Source of the DNA: Actinomycetes bacterium
Lineage (GTDB): Bacteria; Actinomycetota; Acidimicrobiia; Acidimicrobiales; Bog-793
Direction: 5' to 3'
Assembly: GCA_021798985.1 (NCBI GenBank)
Contig: JAJZBI010000008.1
Coordinates: 1 to 64,000, forward strand
DNA: 64,000 nt
Shown here: positions 49,585 to 57,847 of the stretch, in pieces
Layout: the number at the start of each line of letters is the position of its first letter
Position numbering within the stretch: the stretch's first letter is position 1
The notes under the pieces: model-generated
What the model was told of the DNA's origin: nothing
Databases searched by the model: none
The model's input: only the letters and a program-made list of their open reading frames with translations
Program-made: the position numbers and the translations under genes

Positions 49585-50911
49585 GCGGATCGGGGGCGGG
49601 CGCCGCGCTGGCCTCGGGCTCGCGGGCCGGGGCGGCACGGTGCCGGCGGCGCCAGCCGACGCGGCCGGCAAGGGCGGCGCTCAGCCGGTTGTCTTGGGCC
49701 GGGCTGAGGCGCGTGCCGAGCTGCAGGCTGGCGAACACGCCGAGCCCGGCCAGGATGACGAGGGCGAGCACGAGCGGTCCGCCGAGGGACGCACCGAGTA
49801 AGACGCCGATGACCGCCGGGGCGAGGATGTTCGCGCTCTGGATCACCGACCAGCTCACCGCGTTGTACCGGCCGCGCAGCTCCTCGGTGGCGAGCGCGTT
49901 GACGAGGACGTTACGCACCGGGCTGAGCGCCATCTCGCCGACCGCGAAGATCGCCCCGAAGCTGATCACGAGGACCTTGGCGGCCACCGAGCCGGGGAAG
50001 CGCCCCGCCGTCCACTCCGCCAGCCAGGCGAGCGCGATGGCCGAGGAGGCGATCGCCAGGGCGAGCGAGCGGGGGATGCGCTCGACGATGCGCGACGCCA
50101 CCTGCTGGAGGCAGACGATTACCACGAAGTTGACGACGAAGGAGTCGGCGACGAGCGACGGGCTGACGCGCACCGACGTCACCGAGTAGCCAACGAAGCC
50201 TGCGTCGACGGCGCCGTAGCCGACGAGGAAGATCGCGCCGAGCAGCATCACGTAGCGGAGGAAGACCCGGTTGGCGAGCACCAGGCGATAGGCGCTCGCC
50301 GGTCGCCTGGCGCGGGCGCGTTGCTCACCGGTGGGCCGGGGCGCCCGCCTCGGCAAGGTGGCGCTACCGACCGCCGCGGCGACGAAGCTCGCCGCATCGA
50401 GCAGGTAGATCAGAGTGAAGGTGCCGGGGCGGTGGACCGCGACAACCTCGGCGGCGACGAGGGCTCCGGCGGCCAGGCCCAAGTTGACGAACATGAAGTT
50501 GAGCGAAAAGGCGCGGGTCTGCAGCACCGGGTCGCGGATGAGCTGGGCGAACAGCGTGTTGACGGCGGTCGCGATGCCAGCCGTGCCGAGCCCGTAGAGG
50601 GCGAGGGGTCCGATGGCGCTCGGCGCGGAGCCGATCACGGGCAACAGCGCGCTGCCGGCCGCCGCGGCGAGGGCGGAGGAGAACAGCACCGCGCGTGCCC
50701 CCAAGGTGTCGACGAAGCTGCCGGCAAGCGGCGTGGCGATGAGGCCGACCACCGCGGGGAGCGCCATCAACAAGCCGGTGCCGCCGAGGCTGATGTGGCG
50801 GACGTCGTGGAGGTAGACGAGCAGGAACGGGTAGGTCAGCCCTGAACCCAGGCAGGAGACCAGCGCCATGCTGAGCATGACCCGGATCGGTCGCGGAAAG
50901 GCTGGCGCCAT
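49574..50911 (-). CDS. Major facilitator superfamily transporter
   Basis: It has 445 residues with twelve predicted helices in two six-helix halves joined by a basic loop ([16 protein letters not shown]). The loop 2-3 signature is recognisable in [14 protein letters not shown]. An MdtH-like drug-efflux identity is plausible but not demonstrable. A proline/alanine-rich tail follows the last helix. It is divergent from moaE and convergent with folD, so it is probably monocistronic. Confidence 0.85.
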   Translation of the reverse strand: MAPAFPRPIRVMLSMALVSCLGSGLTYPFLLVYLHDVRHISLGGTGLLMALPAVVGLIATPLAGSFVDTLGARAVLFSSALAAAAGSALLPVIGSAPSAIGPLALYGLGTAGIATAVNTLFAQLIRDPVLQTRAFSLNFMFVNLGLAAGALVAAEVVAVHRPGTFTLIYLLDAASFVAAAVGSATLPRRAPRPTGEQRARARRPASAYRLVLANRVFLRYVMLLGAIFLVGYGAVDAGFVGYSVTSVRVSPSLVADSFVVNFVVIVCLQQVASRIVERIPRSLALAIASSAIALAWLAEWTAGRFPGSVAAKVLVISFGAIFAVGEMALSPVRNVLVNALATEELRGRYNAVSWSVIQSANILAPAVIGVLLGASLGGPLVLALVILAGLGVFASLQLGTRLSPAQDNRLSAALAGRVGWRRRHRAAPAREPEASAAPAPDPLSR

Positions 50912-50923
50912 GGTCGAACCGCA

Positions 50924-50929
50924 ATCCTA
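50924..50929 (-). promoter_or_regulatory. -10 box for the MFS gene
   Basis: On the minus strand TAGGAT begins 18 nt before the ATG at 50911, leaving a leader of about 6 nt. Confidence 0.3.
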
Positions 50930-51004
50930 CCGAGCGGTCTGCCCGGTCGCCGGTGCATTTTCGTGACCGCCGGGGTCTCGACCGCCGCGCGCCGTGTCGC
51001 TCGC

Positions 51005-51010
51005 TAGCCT
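51005..51010 (+). promoter_or_regulatory. Leaderless -10 box for the moaE-moaA-moaD-fdhD operon
   Basis: TAGCCT begins exactly 12 nt before moaE GTG 51017. No riboswitch-sized leader exists, so a Moco riboswitch is excluded here. Confidence 0.5.
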
Positions 51011-51016
51011 TCGTGG

Positions 51017-51496
51017 GTGGTCCTGATCCCGCCCGAGGGCGCCGACTGGCTGGCCGTCACCGACGCCTCGTTGCCCGTCGCTCAGGCGCTCGACTTTGCC
51101 GGCGATCCCAGCTGTGGGGGCGTCGTCTGCTTCTGCGGGACGGTGCGCGACCACGCCGAGGGGCGCCCGGGCGTCGAGACGCTCACCTACGAGGCCTATC
51201 GCGAGGGCGCCGAGCGGGCGCTCGGCGAGCTGGCGGCAGCGGCCCGGGCGCGCTGGCCGGAGCTCGGGCGCCTCGTCATGCTCCACCGCACCGGCACGCT
51301 CGTCGTCGGCGAGGTCGCCGTGGTCGTGGTGGCGAGCGCGCCGCACCGCAACGAGGCCTTTGACGCCGCCCGCTACCTGATCGACGAGCTGAAGCGTACG
51401 GTGCCGATCTGGAAGCACGAGCGCTGGGCCGGCGGGAGCGGCTGGAGCGAGTGCGCCGAGCCGCTGAGCGCGCAGCCGGCGATCGAGCTGAGCTGA
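51017..51496 (+). CDS. moaE: Molybdopterin synthase catalytic subunit
   Basis: Large subunit of molybdopterin synthase, inserting sulfur from MoaD into precursor Z. It has 159 residues. Typical blocks are GGVVCFCGTVRDHAEG, LTYEAYREGAERAL, MLHRTGTLVVGEVAV, SAPHRNEAFDAARYLIDELK and the catalytic TVPIWKHERW. Its stop shares a base with the moaA ATG. Confidence 0.95.
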   Translation: MVLIPPEGADWLAVTDASLPVAQALDFAGDPSCGGVVCFCGTVRDHAEGRPGVETLTYEAYREGAERALGELAAAARARWPELGRLVMLHRTGTLVVGEVAVVVVASAPHRNEAFDAARYLIDELKRTVPIWKHERWAGGSGWSECAEPLSAQPAIELS

Positions 51497-52479
51497 TGGG
51501 CGCGCTCAGCGATCGCTTCGGGCGCGTGCACGATGACCTGCGCCTGTCGATCACCGACCGCTGCAACCTGCGCTGCGTGTATTGCATGGACGACGACGTG
51601 CGCTTTCGCCCCCGTGAGGAGCTGCTGAGTGTCGAGGAGATCGGGCGAATCGCCAAGGTGGCGCGCTCGTTGGGGGTGCGGTCGGTGCGGGTGACCGGCG
51701 GAGAGCCGCTCGTGCGCAAGGAGGTCGTCGAGATCGTCGCCACCCTCGCCGAGATGGGCTTCGAGGACCTCTCGCTCACGACCAACGGCACGCGCCTCGC
51801 CCGGCTGGCGGCGCCGCTCGTCGCGGCCGGCCTGCAGCGGGTCAACATCAGCTGCGACTCCCTGCGAGCCGACCGCTTCCCCGAGATCCGGCGTCGGGGC
51901 CGCCTCGAGGAGGTGCTCGGTGCCATGGAGGCCGCCGAGGCGGCGGGCCTGGTGCCGCTCAAGGTGAACGTCGTCCTCGCGCGGGGCGTGAACGACGATG
52001 AGATCCTCGACTTCGCCGAGTTTGCCCGCACCCAGGGGCGCATCGTCCGCTTCATCGAGCTGATGCCGCTCGACTCGGCCGGGGCGTGGCGACGCGATCA
52101 GGTGGTGGCCTCCGACGAGGTGATCGCCACGATCGCCCGGCGCTACCCCCTCGAGCCGGTGCACGTCCCCGGCGATCCGGCGCCGGCCGAGCGCTACCGC
52201 TTCGTCGACGGCGCCGGGGAGATCGGCGTCATCGCCACGGTGACGCGGCCGTTTTGCGGGACCTGCAACCGTCTGCGTGTGACCGCGGACGGTGCGGTGC
52301 GCAACTGCCTGTTCTCCGACGAGGAGCGGTCGCTTCGCGACCTGATCCGGGCGGGGGCGGACGACCGGGCCCTCGTGGGCGCCCTGCTGGGCTCGCTCGC
52401 CGACAAGCGGGCGGGCCACGGGATCGATGAGCCCGGCTTCTTGCGGCCGCGGCGCTCGATGTCGATGATCGGCGGCTAG
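51496..52479 (+). CDS. moaA: GTP 3',8-cyclase
   Basis: Radical-SAM enzyme for the first step of molybdenum cofactor synthesis, 327 residues. The SAM cluster cysteines are Cys23, Cys27 and Cys30 (CNLRCVYC). The second cluster uses Cys254, Cys257 and Cys271 (FCGTCNRLRVT). VTGGEPLVRKE, TTNGTRLARLA and NISCDSLRADRF are typical. The C-terminus ends GG, as required for MoaA activity. It is the second gene of the operon, directly followed by moaD. Confidence 0.96.
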   Translation: MGALSDRFGRVHDDLRLSITDRCNLRCVYCMDDDVRFRPREELLSVEEIGRIAKVARSLGVRSVRVTGGEPLVRKEVVEIVATLAEMGFEDLSLTTNGTRLARLAAPLVAAGLQRVNISCDSLRADRFPEIRRRGRLEEVLGAMEAAEAAGLVPLKVNVVLARGVNDDEILDFAEFARTQGRIVRFIELMPLDSAGAWRRDQVVASDEVIATIARRYPLEPVHVPGDPAPAERYRFVDGAGEIGVIATVTRPFCGTCNRLRVTADGAVRNCLFSDEERSLRDLIRAGADDRALVGALLGSLADKRAGHGIDEPGFLRPRRSMSMIGG

Positions 52480-52719
52480 GTGGTCACCGTCCGCCTCTTT
52501 GGGCCGGCGCGCGACCTGTTCGGCGCGCCCTCGTGTGTGCTCGATGCGACGGCGCTCGACGTGCTGCGCGACGAGCTCGCGGCTCGCGGCGGGCCGAGCT
52601 TCGCTGCGCTGCTCGCCCGCTCGGCGCTTTGGGTCAACGGCGAGCCCGCCGGCGCCTCGCTGGCGCTCGCGGCAGGCGACGAGGTGGCGGTGCTGCCGCC
52701 GGTGTCCGGTGGTTGCTGA
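52480..52719 (+). CDS. moaD: Molybdopterin synthase sulfur-carrier subunit with an extra C-terminal Cys
   Basis: Ubiquitin-like sulfur carrier of 79 residues: MVTVRLFGPARDLFG, ALWVNGEPAG and the tail DEVAVLPPVSGGC. Functional MoaD must end in Gly-Gly for adenylation and thiocarboxylation, but here one Cys follows the diglycine before TGA. Either the Cys is removed after synthesis, as in the QbsE sulfur carrier whose GGCF tail is trimmed, or the protein is inactive. GTG 52480 immediately follows the moaA stop; fdhD overlaps by 11 nt. Confidence 0.9.
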   Translation: MVTVRLFGPARDLFGAPSCVLDATALDVLRDELAARGGPSFAALLARSALWVNGEPAGASLALAAGDEVAVLPPVSGGC

Positions 52720-53551
52720 GGCGGCGGCGGCGGGCGGCGGCCGGCCGACCGCCGCGGTGCGGGTGCTGGCACTGCGCGGCGAGCGCCGGCTCGCCTGGCC
52801 CGAGACCGTCGTTGGCGAGGAGCCGCTCGAGATCCGCGTCGCCCAGCCCGATGGCCGGGCCGAGACCGTGGCGGTGACGATGCGCACGCCGGGGCACGAC
52901 TTCGAGCTCGCCATCGGCTTCTTGCGCGCCGAGGGCCTGCTGGGGCCCGCGACGATGCCGCGCGCCGTGCGCTACTGCGTGGACGCCGGCGAGCGGTGGC
53001 ACAACGTCGTCACGGTGGACCTCACCGAGCCGGTGAGGATCGCGCGCCGGCGCGATTTCACCGTGAGCGCCAGCTGCGGGGTCTGCGGCAGCGCCTCGAT
53101 CGACGACCTCGCCGAGCGTTGCGACGCGCTCCCACCGGGCCCGGTGCTCGATCCCGCCCAGCTGCTCGCCCTGCCCGAGGCACTGCGCGCCGCGCAGCCG
53201 CTCTTTGACGCGACGGGCGGCGTGCACGCGGCCGGCCTGTTCGACCGAGACGGCCGGCTGCTCGCCGCCCGCGAGGACGTCGGCCGCCACAACGCCGTCG
53301 ACAAGCTGCTCGGCTGGTGCGCGCTCGAAGCGCATCGCCCGGACGCGGCGGTCTTGTGCGTCTCGGGCCGCGTCAGTTTCGAGATCGTCCAAAAGGCGGC
53401 GGTCGGCCGCTTCCCGATCTTGATCGCCGTCTCGGCACCCTCGAGCCTCGCTGTGGACACGGCGCGCCGCCTCGGCCTGACGCTGATCGCCTTCGCCCGG
53501 GGGCGGCACGCCAACGTCTACGCGGGCCCAGAGCGCGTTGGCGCGCGCTGA
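52709..53551 (+). CDS. fdhD: Formate dehydrogenase sulfurtransferase FdhD
   Basis: Transfers sulfur to the molybdenum centre of formate dehydrogenases. It has 280 residues. The essential CxxC is Cys123/Cys126 in SASCGVCGSASID. MRTPGHDFELAIGFLRAEGL, HAAGLFDRDGRLLAAREDVG and RHNAVDKLLG are conserved family blocks. The frame is open well upstream; GTG 52709 is the first start downstream of the moaD body. Its presence implies a formate dehydrogenase elsewhere in the genome. Confidence 0.95.
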   Translation: MVAEAAAAGGGRPTAAVRVLALRGERRLAWPETVVGEEPLEIRVAQPDGRAETVAVTMRTPGHDFELAIGFLRAEGLLGPATMPRAVRYCVDAGERWHNVVTVDLTEPVRIARRRDFTVSASCGVCGSASIDDLAERCDALPPGPVLDPAQLLALPEALRAAQPLFDATGGVHAAGLFDRDGRLLAAREDVGRHNAVDKLLGWCALEAHRPDAAVLCVSGRVSFEIVQKAAVGRFPILIAVSAPSSLAVDTARRLGLTLIAFARGRHANVYAGPERVGAR

Positions 53552-53558
53552 GGGGCGA

Positions 53559-53786
53559 TCAGTCCCCGAGCTCGGCGGACAGCGCGCGCGCCGCGTCGAG
53601 CGCCTCGGCGGGGGATCGCCCCGCGCGTGCCGCGAGGTAGCAGGTCACCGGGGCTGCGGTGCGCTCGGAGGCGTGCGCCGCCACGCCCGCGGCGGCCAGC
53701 AGCGCGTCGATCTCCTCGGCGCTGAGCGGCTCCACGCCCAGCCGCTGCGCATAGCGCTCGAGCCACTCGCTTGCCGGTATCGCCAT
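53559..53786 (-). CDS. DUF6457 protein (Moco-cluster associated)
   Basis: A small helical protein of 75 residues: MAIPASEWLERYAQRLGV, SAEEIDALLAAAGVAAHASE and ERTAAPVTCYLAARAG. This is the DUF6457 pattern, found next to or fused with molybdenum cofactor guanylyltransferase genes in actinobacteria. Function unknown. It lies antisense between fdhD and moaC, 7 nt from the fdhD stop, and is divergent from moaC with which it shares a 59-nt promoter region. Confidence 0.8.
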   Translation of the reverse strand: MAIPASEWLERYAQRLGVEPLSAEEIDALLAAAGVAAHASERTAAPVTCYLAARAGRSPAEALDAARALSAELGD

Positions 53787-53792
53787 GGACCG

Positions 53793-53798
53793 AGCCTA
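53793..53798 (-). promoter_or_regulatory. Leaderless -10 box for the DUF6457 gene
   Basis: On the minus strand TAGGCT begins exactly 12 nt before the ATG at 53786. Confidence 0.45.
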
Positions 53799-53806
53799 AC
53801 CGGGCA

Positions 53807-53812
53807 TAGTTT
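53807..53812 (+). promoter_or_regulatory. -10 box for moaC-mobA-moeA
   Basis: TAGTTT predicts transcription near 53819 and a leader of about 27 nt with the ribosome site GGAGGTGGG before moaC. Confidence 0.4.
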
Positions 53813-53845
53813 TGGCGGCAGGAGCCGGCGCCATGGAGGTGGGAT

Positions 53846-54370
53846 GTGCCCGAATACGGCCGCCTGACGCATCTCGACGAGCACGGCCAGGCGCACATGG
53901 TCGATGTTTCGGCGAAGGCCACCACCGCGCGGCGGGCGGTCGCCGCCTGCCGGCTCGTGATGGAGGCCGACACCGCCGCGGCGTTGATCGCTGGCAAGCT
54001 CCCCAAAGGCAACGACGTGCTGGCGATCGCCCGGGTGGCCGGCGTGCTGGCCGCCAAGGCCACGCCGCAGCTCATCCCGCTGTGCCACAAGGTGCTGCTC
54101 GGCGACGTCGCCGTCGACTTCTCGATTGGTGAGCGCGAGGTGCGCGTCGAGGCGAGGGTGGCGGCGCGGGACCGCACGGGCGTCGAGATCGAGGCGCTCA
54201 ACGCCTGCCTGGCGGCCGCCCTCACGGTCTATGAGGGCTGCAAGTCGCTCGACCGTTCGATGGTCATCGAGGACCTCACGCTGCTCGAGAAGTCCGGCGG
54301 GCGCTCGGGGAGCTGGCAGCGACTCGCGGACGGCTCGGTGCGCCACGACGTGACCGGGGGCGAGCCATGA
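53846..54370 (+). CDS. moaC: Cyclic pyranopterin monophosphate synthase
   Basis: Forms precursor Z from the MoaA product, 174 residues. Conserved motifs are HMVDVSAKATTARRAVA, LPKGNDVLAIARVAG, LIPLCHKVLLGDVAVDF, the KSLDRSMVIEDL region and the catalytic-type EIEALNACLAAALTVYEGCK. GTG 53846 is preceded by GGAGGTGGG. It overlaps mobA by 4 nt (ATGA). Confidence 0.95.
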   Translation: MPEYGRLTHLDEHGQAHMVDVSAKATTARRAVAACRLVMEADTAAALIAGKLPKGNDVLAIARVAGVLAAKATPQLIPLCHKVLLGDVAVDFSIGEREVRVEARVAARDRTGVEIEALNACLAAALTVYEGCKSLDRSMVIEDLTLLEKSGGRSGSWQRLADGSVRHDVTGGEP

Positions 54371-55029
54371 GCCCCTTCACGCCGCGCTCGGGCCTCGTGC
54401 CGACGGCGGGGCTGCTGCCCTCCGAGGGAGGAGCGACGCGCCCTCCCGTCGGCGGGATCCTCCTCACGGGCGGCGCCAGCAGCCGCATGGGCCACGACAA
54501 GGCGCTGCTGCGCATCGCCGGGGAGCCGAACGCCCGGCGCATCGCGGCGATGCTGTCGCGCGTCGCCCACCCCGTGGTTGAGGTCGGCCCGGCGGTGTCG
54601 GGACTGGCCTCAGTGCGCGAGGAGCCGCCGCTCGGCGGCCCGCTCGTCGCGATCGCCTGCGGCGGCCGGGCGCTGCGCGCCCTCGGCCACTCCGGTCCGG
54701 CGCTCGTGCTCGCCTGCGACCTGCCCTTCCTTACCGAACCGTTGTTGAGCTTCCTCGCCGAGCGCGACGGCGACGGCTCGGTCGTCCCCTCGGTCGAGGG
54801 CGAGTCCCAGCCGCTGTGCGCCCGCTGGTCGGCGGTCGACCTCGCCGTCGCCGGAGCGCTGGCGGCGGCCGGCGAGCGCTCGCTGCGCGCGATCCCCTGG
54901 GAGCCGAGCACCGACCGGCCCGACGAATCCGCGTGGTCGCCCGTGGCGAGCGCGCGCACCTTTGCCGATGTCGACTCGCCGGCCGACCTCGAGCGGCTCG
55001 GCCTGTCGATGGAGGACGTCTTTGAGTAG
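54367..55029 (+). CDS. mobA: Molybdenum cofactor guanylyltransferase
   Basis: Attaches GMP to molybdopterin, making the bis-MGD form used by formate dehydrogenases. It has 220 residues. After a variable 28-residue start, the nucleotide-binding GGILLTGGASSRMGHDKALL is clear; EPPLGGPLVAIACG and VLACDLPFLTEPLL follow. The late FADVDSPADLERLGL ends the fold. Coupling to moaC by ATGA and the neighbouring fdhD support an MGD-type product. Confidence 0.92.
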   Translation: MSPFTPRSGLVPTAGLLPSEGGATRPPVGGILLTGGASSRMGHDKALLRIAGEPNARRIAAMLSRVAHPVVEVGPAVSGLASVREEPPLGGPLVAIACGGRALRALGHSGPALVLACDLPFLTEPLLSFLAERDGDGSVVPSVEGESQPLCARWSAVDLAVAGALAAAGERSLRAIPWEPSTDRPDESAWSPVASARTFADVDSPADLERLGLSMEDVFE

Positions 55030-56338
55030 CGGACTCGTTCCTTTGGCGGACGCCCAGCGCCGCCTGGCGGCGCTCGTCTCCCCGCTCGCGCCGCATCAGG
55101 TGCCCCTCGCCGAGGCGGTCGGGCTCGTCCTCGCCGAGGACGTGGCGGCGGCTGAGGCTGTGCCGCCCTTTGCCTGCTCGGCGATGGACGGCTACGCGCT
55201 CGCCGCCACCGCTGAGCCGGCGCCGCTCACCTTGAAGGTCGTGCGCCGCATCCTCGCCGGCGACGTTCCGGGCGACGCGATCGGCCCCGGCGAGGCGGTG
55301 CGCATCATGACGGGGGCACCCCTGCCGCCGGGCGCGGACGCCGTGTGCATGCTCGAGGACAGCGAGGCGGCACCCGACGGCGCGGTCGTGGTGCTCGGGC
55401 ACTCGCCGGCGCTAGGCGAGCACGTGCGCCACGCCGGCGAGGACGTGGCGGCGGGCGCCGTGGTCCTCGAGCGCTCGTCCACGCTCGGCCCGCGCCATCT
55501 CGGCGTGCTGGCGAGCCTTGGCCGCACCGCCGTGCTCGCGCACCGCCGCGCGGTCGTCGGGGTGCTCTCGACCGGCAGCGAGCTCGTGGCGGCGCCTGCT
55601 CGGCTCGCGCCGGGCCAGATCCGCGACTCGAATCGCCAGGCGCTCCTCGCGCTCGTCGCCGCCGCGGGGGCGAGCGCGCTCGACCTCGGTCTCGTGCGCG
55701 ACGACGAGGATCTTGCGGTGGCCGCGGTGCGCGCGGGCGCCGAGCGCTGCGATCTGCTGGTGACGAGTGGCGGCGTGAGCGTCGGGGACAAGGACGTCGT
55801 GAAGGCGATCATCGATCGGTGCTGTGACCACACCGAGGTGCTCCAGGTGGCGATCAAGCCCGCCAAGCCGCTCGCCTTCGGCCGCCTCGAGGGTGGTGGG
55901 GTGCTGATCGGCCTGCCGGGAAACCCGGTCTCTTCTGTGGTGAGCTTCGAGCTCTTCGTCCGTCCCACCATCGCCGCGCTCGGTGGCGGCGAGGCGCCGG
56001 GGACGGTGCAGGCGATCGCCGGGGAGGCGCTCTCGCGGCCAGTTGACGGCAAGCTCCATCTCCTCCACGTGCGGGTCGAGGTCGACGGCGACGGCCGCCT
56101 CGTCGCCTGGCGCTCGGGCGGGCGCGCCTCGCACCTGCTCGCCTCGACGGTGGCGGCCAACGCGCTGGCGCTCGTGGCCGACGGGCCGGGCGTCCCCTCG
56201 GGTGCCGTGGTGCCGGTGCTCCCGCTCACCGGAGCACGCTGGCCCGCCTCAGTGCGGCCGCTCCCCGGCGAGCAAGCTGAGCGCGTGGGGGACAAGGTCG
56301 AGGACGGACTCGAGGGACTCGACGGCGCCTGCTGTTGA
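55022..56338 (+). CDS. moeA: Molybdopterin molybdotransferase
   Basis: Inserts molybdate into adenylated molybdopterin, 438 residues. Motifs: VPPFACSAMDGYAL, RIMTGAPLPPGADAV, VGVLSTGSELVA, IRDSNRQALLAL, VTSGGVSVGDKDVV and GLPGNPVSSVVSFELFV. TTG 55022, overlapping the mobA stop by 8 nt, gives the expected N-terminus SGLVPLADAQRRL; no ATG or GTG fits better. Its last 30 codons overlap the 3' end of mog on the opposite strand. Confidence 0.94.
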   Translation: MSSGLVPLADAQRRLAALVSPLAPHQVPLAEAVGLVLAEDVAAAEAVPPFACSAMDGYALAATAEPAPLTLKVVRRILAGDVPGDAIGPGEAVRIMTGAPLPPGADAVCMLEDSEAAPDGAVVVLGHSPALGEHVRHAGEDVAAGAVVLERSSTLGPRHLGVLASLGRTAVLAHRRAVVGVLSTGSELVAAPARLAPGQIRDSNRQALLALVAAAGASALDLGLVRDDEDLAVAAVRAGAERCDLLVTSGGVSVGDKDVVKAIIDRCCDHTEVLQVAIKPAKPLAFGRLEGGGVLIGLPGNPVSSVVSFELFVRPTIAALGGGEAPGTVQAIAGEALSRPVDGKLHLLHVRVEVDGDGRLVAWRSGGRASHLLASTVAANALALVADGPGVPSGAVVPVLPLTGARWPASVRPLPGEQAERVGDKVEDGLEGLDGACC

Positions 56339-56743
56339 GCCGGGCAGGTTGATGATCAAGCAGCCGCCGACGCAGCCGCAGATGCCCCGGGAGAGCGGGG
56401 CTCGGGCATCGGCGCGCCGGATCACCTCGGCGAAGCCGGGCACGGCGCGCTCGATCACCTGGGCGGTCGCTTCGGGGGTGAGGTCCCGGGGCGACAGCCC
56501 CGTCCCGCCGGTGGTGAGGAGCAGTCCCGCGTAGCCCGCCGACAGGCGCCGGAGCGCCGCGGCGACCGGCTCGATGCCGTCTGGGCAGACCTCCGTGGCG
56601 AGGACGCGAAAGCCCGCCCGCTCGAGGCGGAGCCAAAGCGCCGGGCCGCTCTCGTCGCGCCGCGTGCCGGCGACGACGCCGTCGGACACGGTGAGCACCT
56701 TGGCGTCGCGAAGGATCGGCGCGGGCGCCGTTGGGCCTGGCAC
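56249..56743 (-). CDS. mog: Molybdopterin adenylyltransferase (MogA/MoaB)
   Basis: Adenylates molybdopterin before MoeA action, 164 residues. The domain starts AKVLTVSDGVVAGTRRDESG, contains LLLTTGGTGLSPRDLTPEAT and ends NLPGSTAGAVESLESVLD. The CVGGCLIINLPG segment replaces the usual GxxxxLPG. The frame is open far upstream across the next gene; GTG 56743, 13 nt after a TAGCGT box, gives the normal length. Its 3' end overlaps moeA by 90 nt antisense. Confidence 0.9.
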   Translation of the reverse strand: MPGPTAPAPILRDAKVLTVSDGVVAGTRRDESGPALWLRLERAGFRVLATEVCPDGIEPVAAALRRLSAGYAGLLLTTGGTGLSPRDLTPEATAQVIERAVPGFAEVIRRADARAPLSRGICGCVGGCLIINLPGSTAGAVESLESVLDLVPHALSLLAGERPH

Positions 56744-56750
56744 GACGGTG

Positions 56751-56756
56751 ACGCTA
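56751..56756 (-). promoter_or_regulatory. -10 box for mog
   Basis: On the minus strand TAGCGT begins 13 nt before GTG 56743 and supports that start. Confidence 0.45.
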
Positions 56757-56845
56757 TCGAGCGATCGGGCCCACCGCCCCTCGCCGCGCCCATCCGCCAC
56801 CGGCCCACCGGCGTAAGGGGGCGGCAGAACGGGCAGCGATGGGGT

Positions 56846-57763
56846 GTGGTCGCCCCGCCGGTGCTCGACGCGCCCGTGCGCCTGCACGTGGTGCTGACCG
56901 GCTTCCAGGTCGATCCCGCCACCTTGATCGCCGATGCCACGCTGGCGCTCGCCATCATCGGTGAGATCGCGGCGACGCGCCACTTGCGGCGCCGCCACCG
57001 CCGCGCCATGGCCCGGGCCCTCGCGTTGTGCGCGGGCATCACCGTGCTCTTCGTCGCCGTCGGGTCGGGCGTGGCCGCCTACGACGACACCAACGCGGCG
57101 ATGCACGTCCTGCAGCACCTGATGCTGATGATGCTCGCGCCGCCGCTGCTCGCGCTCGGCCGCCCGATCACCACCCTCGCCCAGGCCGCCCCGCGCCCGG
57201 TCCAGCGCCTCGTCGTGCGCGTCGCCAACTCGCGCGCGTTCGGCGCGCTCGGCAGCGTCGCGCTCTGGCCGGTGTACTTCGGCGCGATGTGGGCGGCCTT
57301 TCTCAGCCCGCTGTACCGCCTCGACCTCGAGAACTCCGCTGTGCACGACGCCACCCACGTCGGACTCGTGCTGATCGGCTACTGCTACTGGCAACAAGTC
57401 GTCGGCAAGGAGCCCGCGCCGCGCCGCGCCACGCCCGCGCGACGTGCCCTGGCACTGCTCGTCGGGGGGCCCTTCGAAGGGGCGCTCGGCGTCGTCCTGC
57501 TCGTCACCCCGCACCCGCTGTTCCGCAGCACGCTCGCGGCGACGCACCTTGCCGGCGCGCTGTTCCTCGTCGGCGCGATGTTGATCTCGGGCCTGGCGCT
57601 GGCGCTCGTCCTGTACGACTGGGCCCGTCAGGACGAGCAGCGCACGCGTCGGCTCGACGCGGCGGTGGCCGCCGAGGAGCTGCTGGTCGAGGCGAGCGAG
57701 GCGACCGCCTGGTCCGCCAGCGCCCTCAACCAGCGACCGCCGGCGAGCTCGACGCCGAGCTGA
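56846..57763 (+). CDS. ctaG: Cytochrome c oxidase assembly factor, CtaG (caa3) family
   Basis: It has 305 residues and about seven membrane helices. The family pattern is visible in FVAVGSGVAAYDDTNAAMHV, where the first conserved region is normally D-x6-H, then LQHLMLMMLAPPLLALGRPI and FLSPLYRLDLENSAVHDATH. Conserved His residues in MHVLQHLML and HDATHV may bind copper. The Bacillus homologue is needed for caa3 oxidase assembly. Here it converges on the oxidase genes 85 nt away. The last 45 residues are hydrophilic. Confidence 0.85.
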   Translation: MVAPPVLDAPVRLHVVLTGFQVDPATLIADATLALAIIGEIAATRHLRRRHRRAMARALALCAGITVLFVAVGSGVAAYDDTNAAMHVLQHLMLMMLAPPLLALGRPITTLAQAAPRPVQRLVVRVANSRAFGALGSVALWPVYFGAMWAAFLSPLYRLDLENSAVHDATHVGLVLIGYCYWQQVVGKEPAPRRATPARRALALLVGGPFEGALGVVLLVTPHPLFRSTLAATHLAGALFLVGAMLISGLALALVLYDWARQDEQRTRRLDAAVAAEELLVEASEATAWSASALNQRPPASSTPS

Positions 57764-57847
57764 GGCCAGCGCCCCACTCCGGCTGCATGCGCCCGCTCCG
57801 GGGGACGTCGCGCCAAGCCGATCCGCGCCGGCCGGCCGAGCGCGGGC

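Noticed and set aside
50935-51017. Moco riboswitch before moaE
   Set aside because: The predicted transcript starts at the moaE codon itself, and the MFS-moaE gap is only about 105 nt with a divergent promoter, too small for the conserved aptamer.
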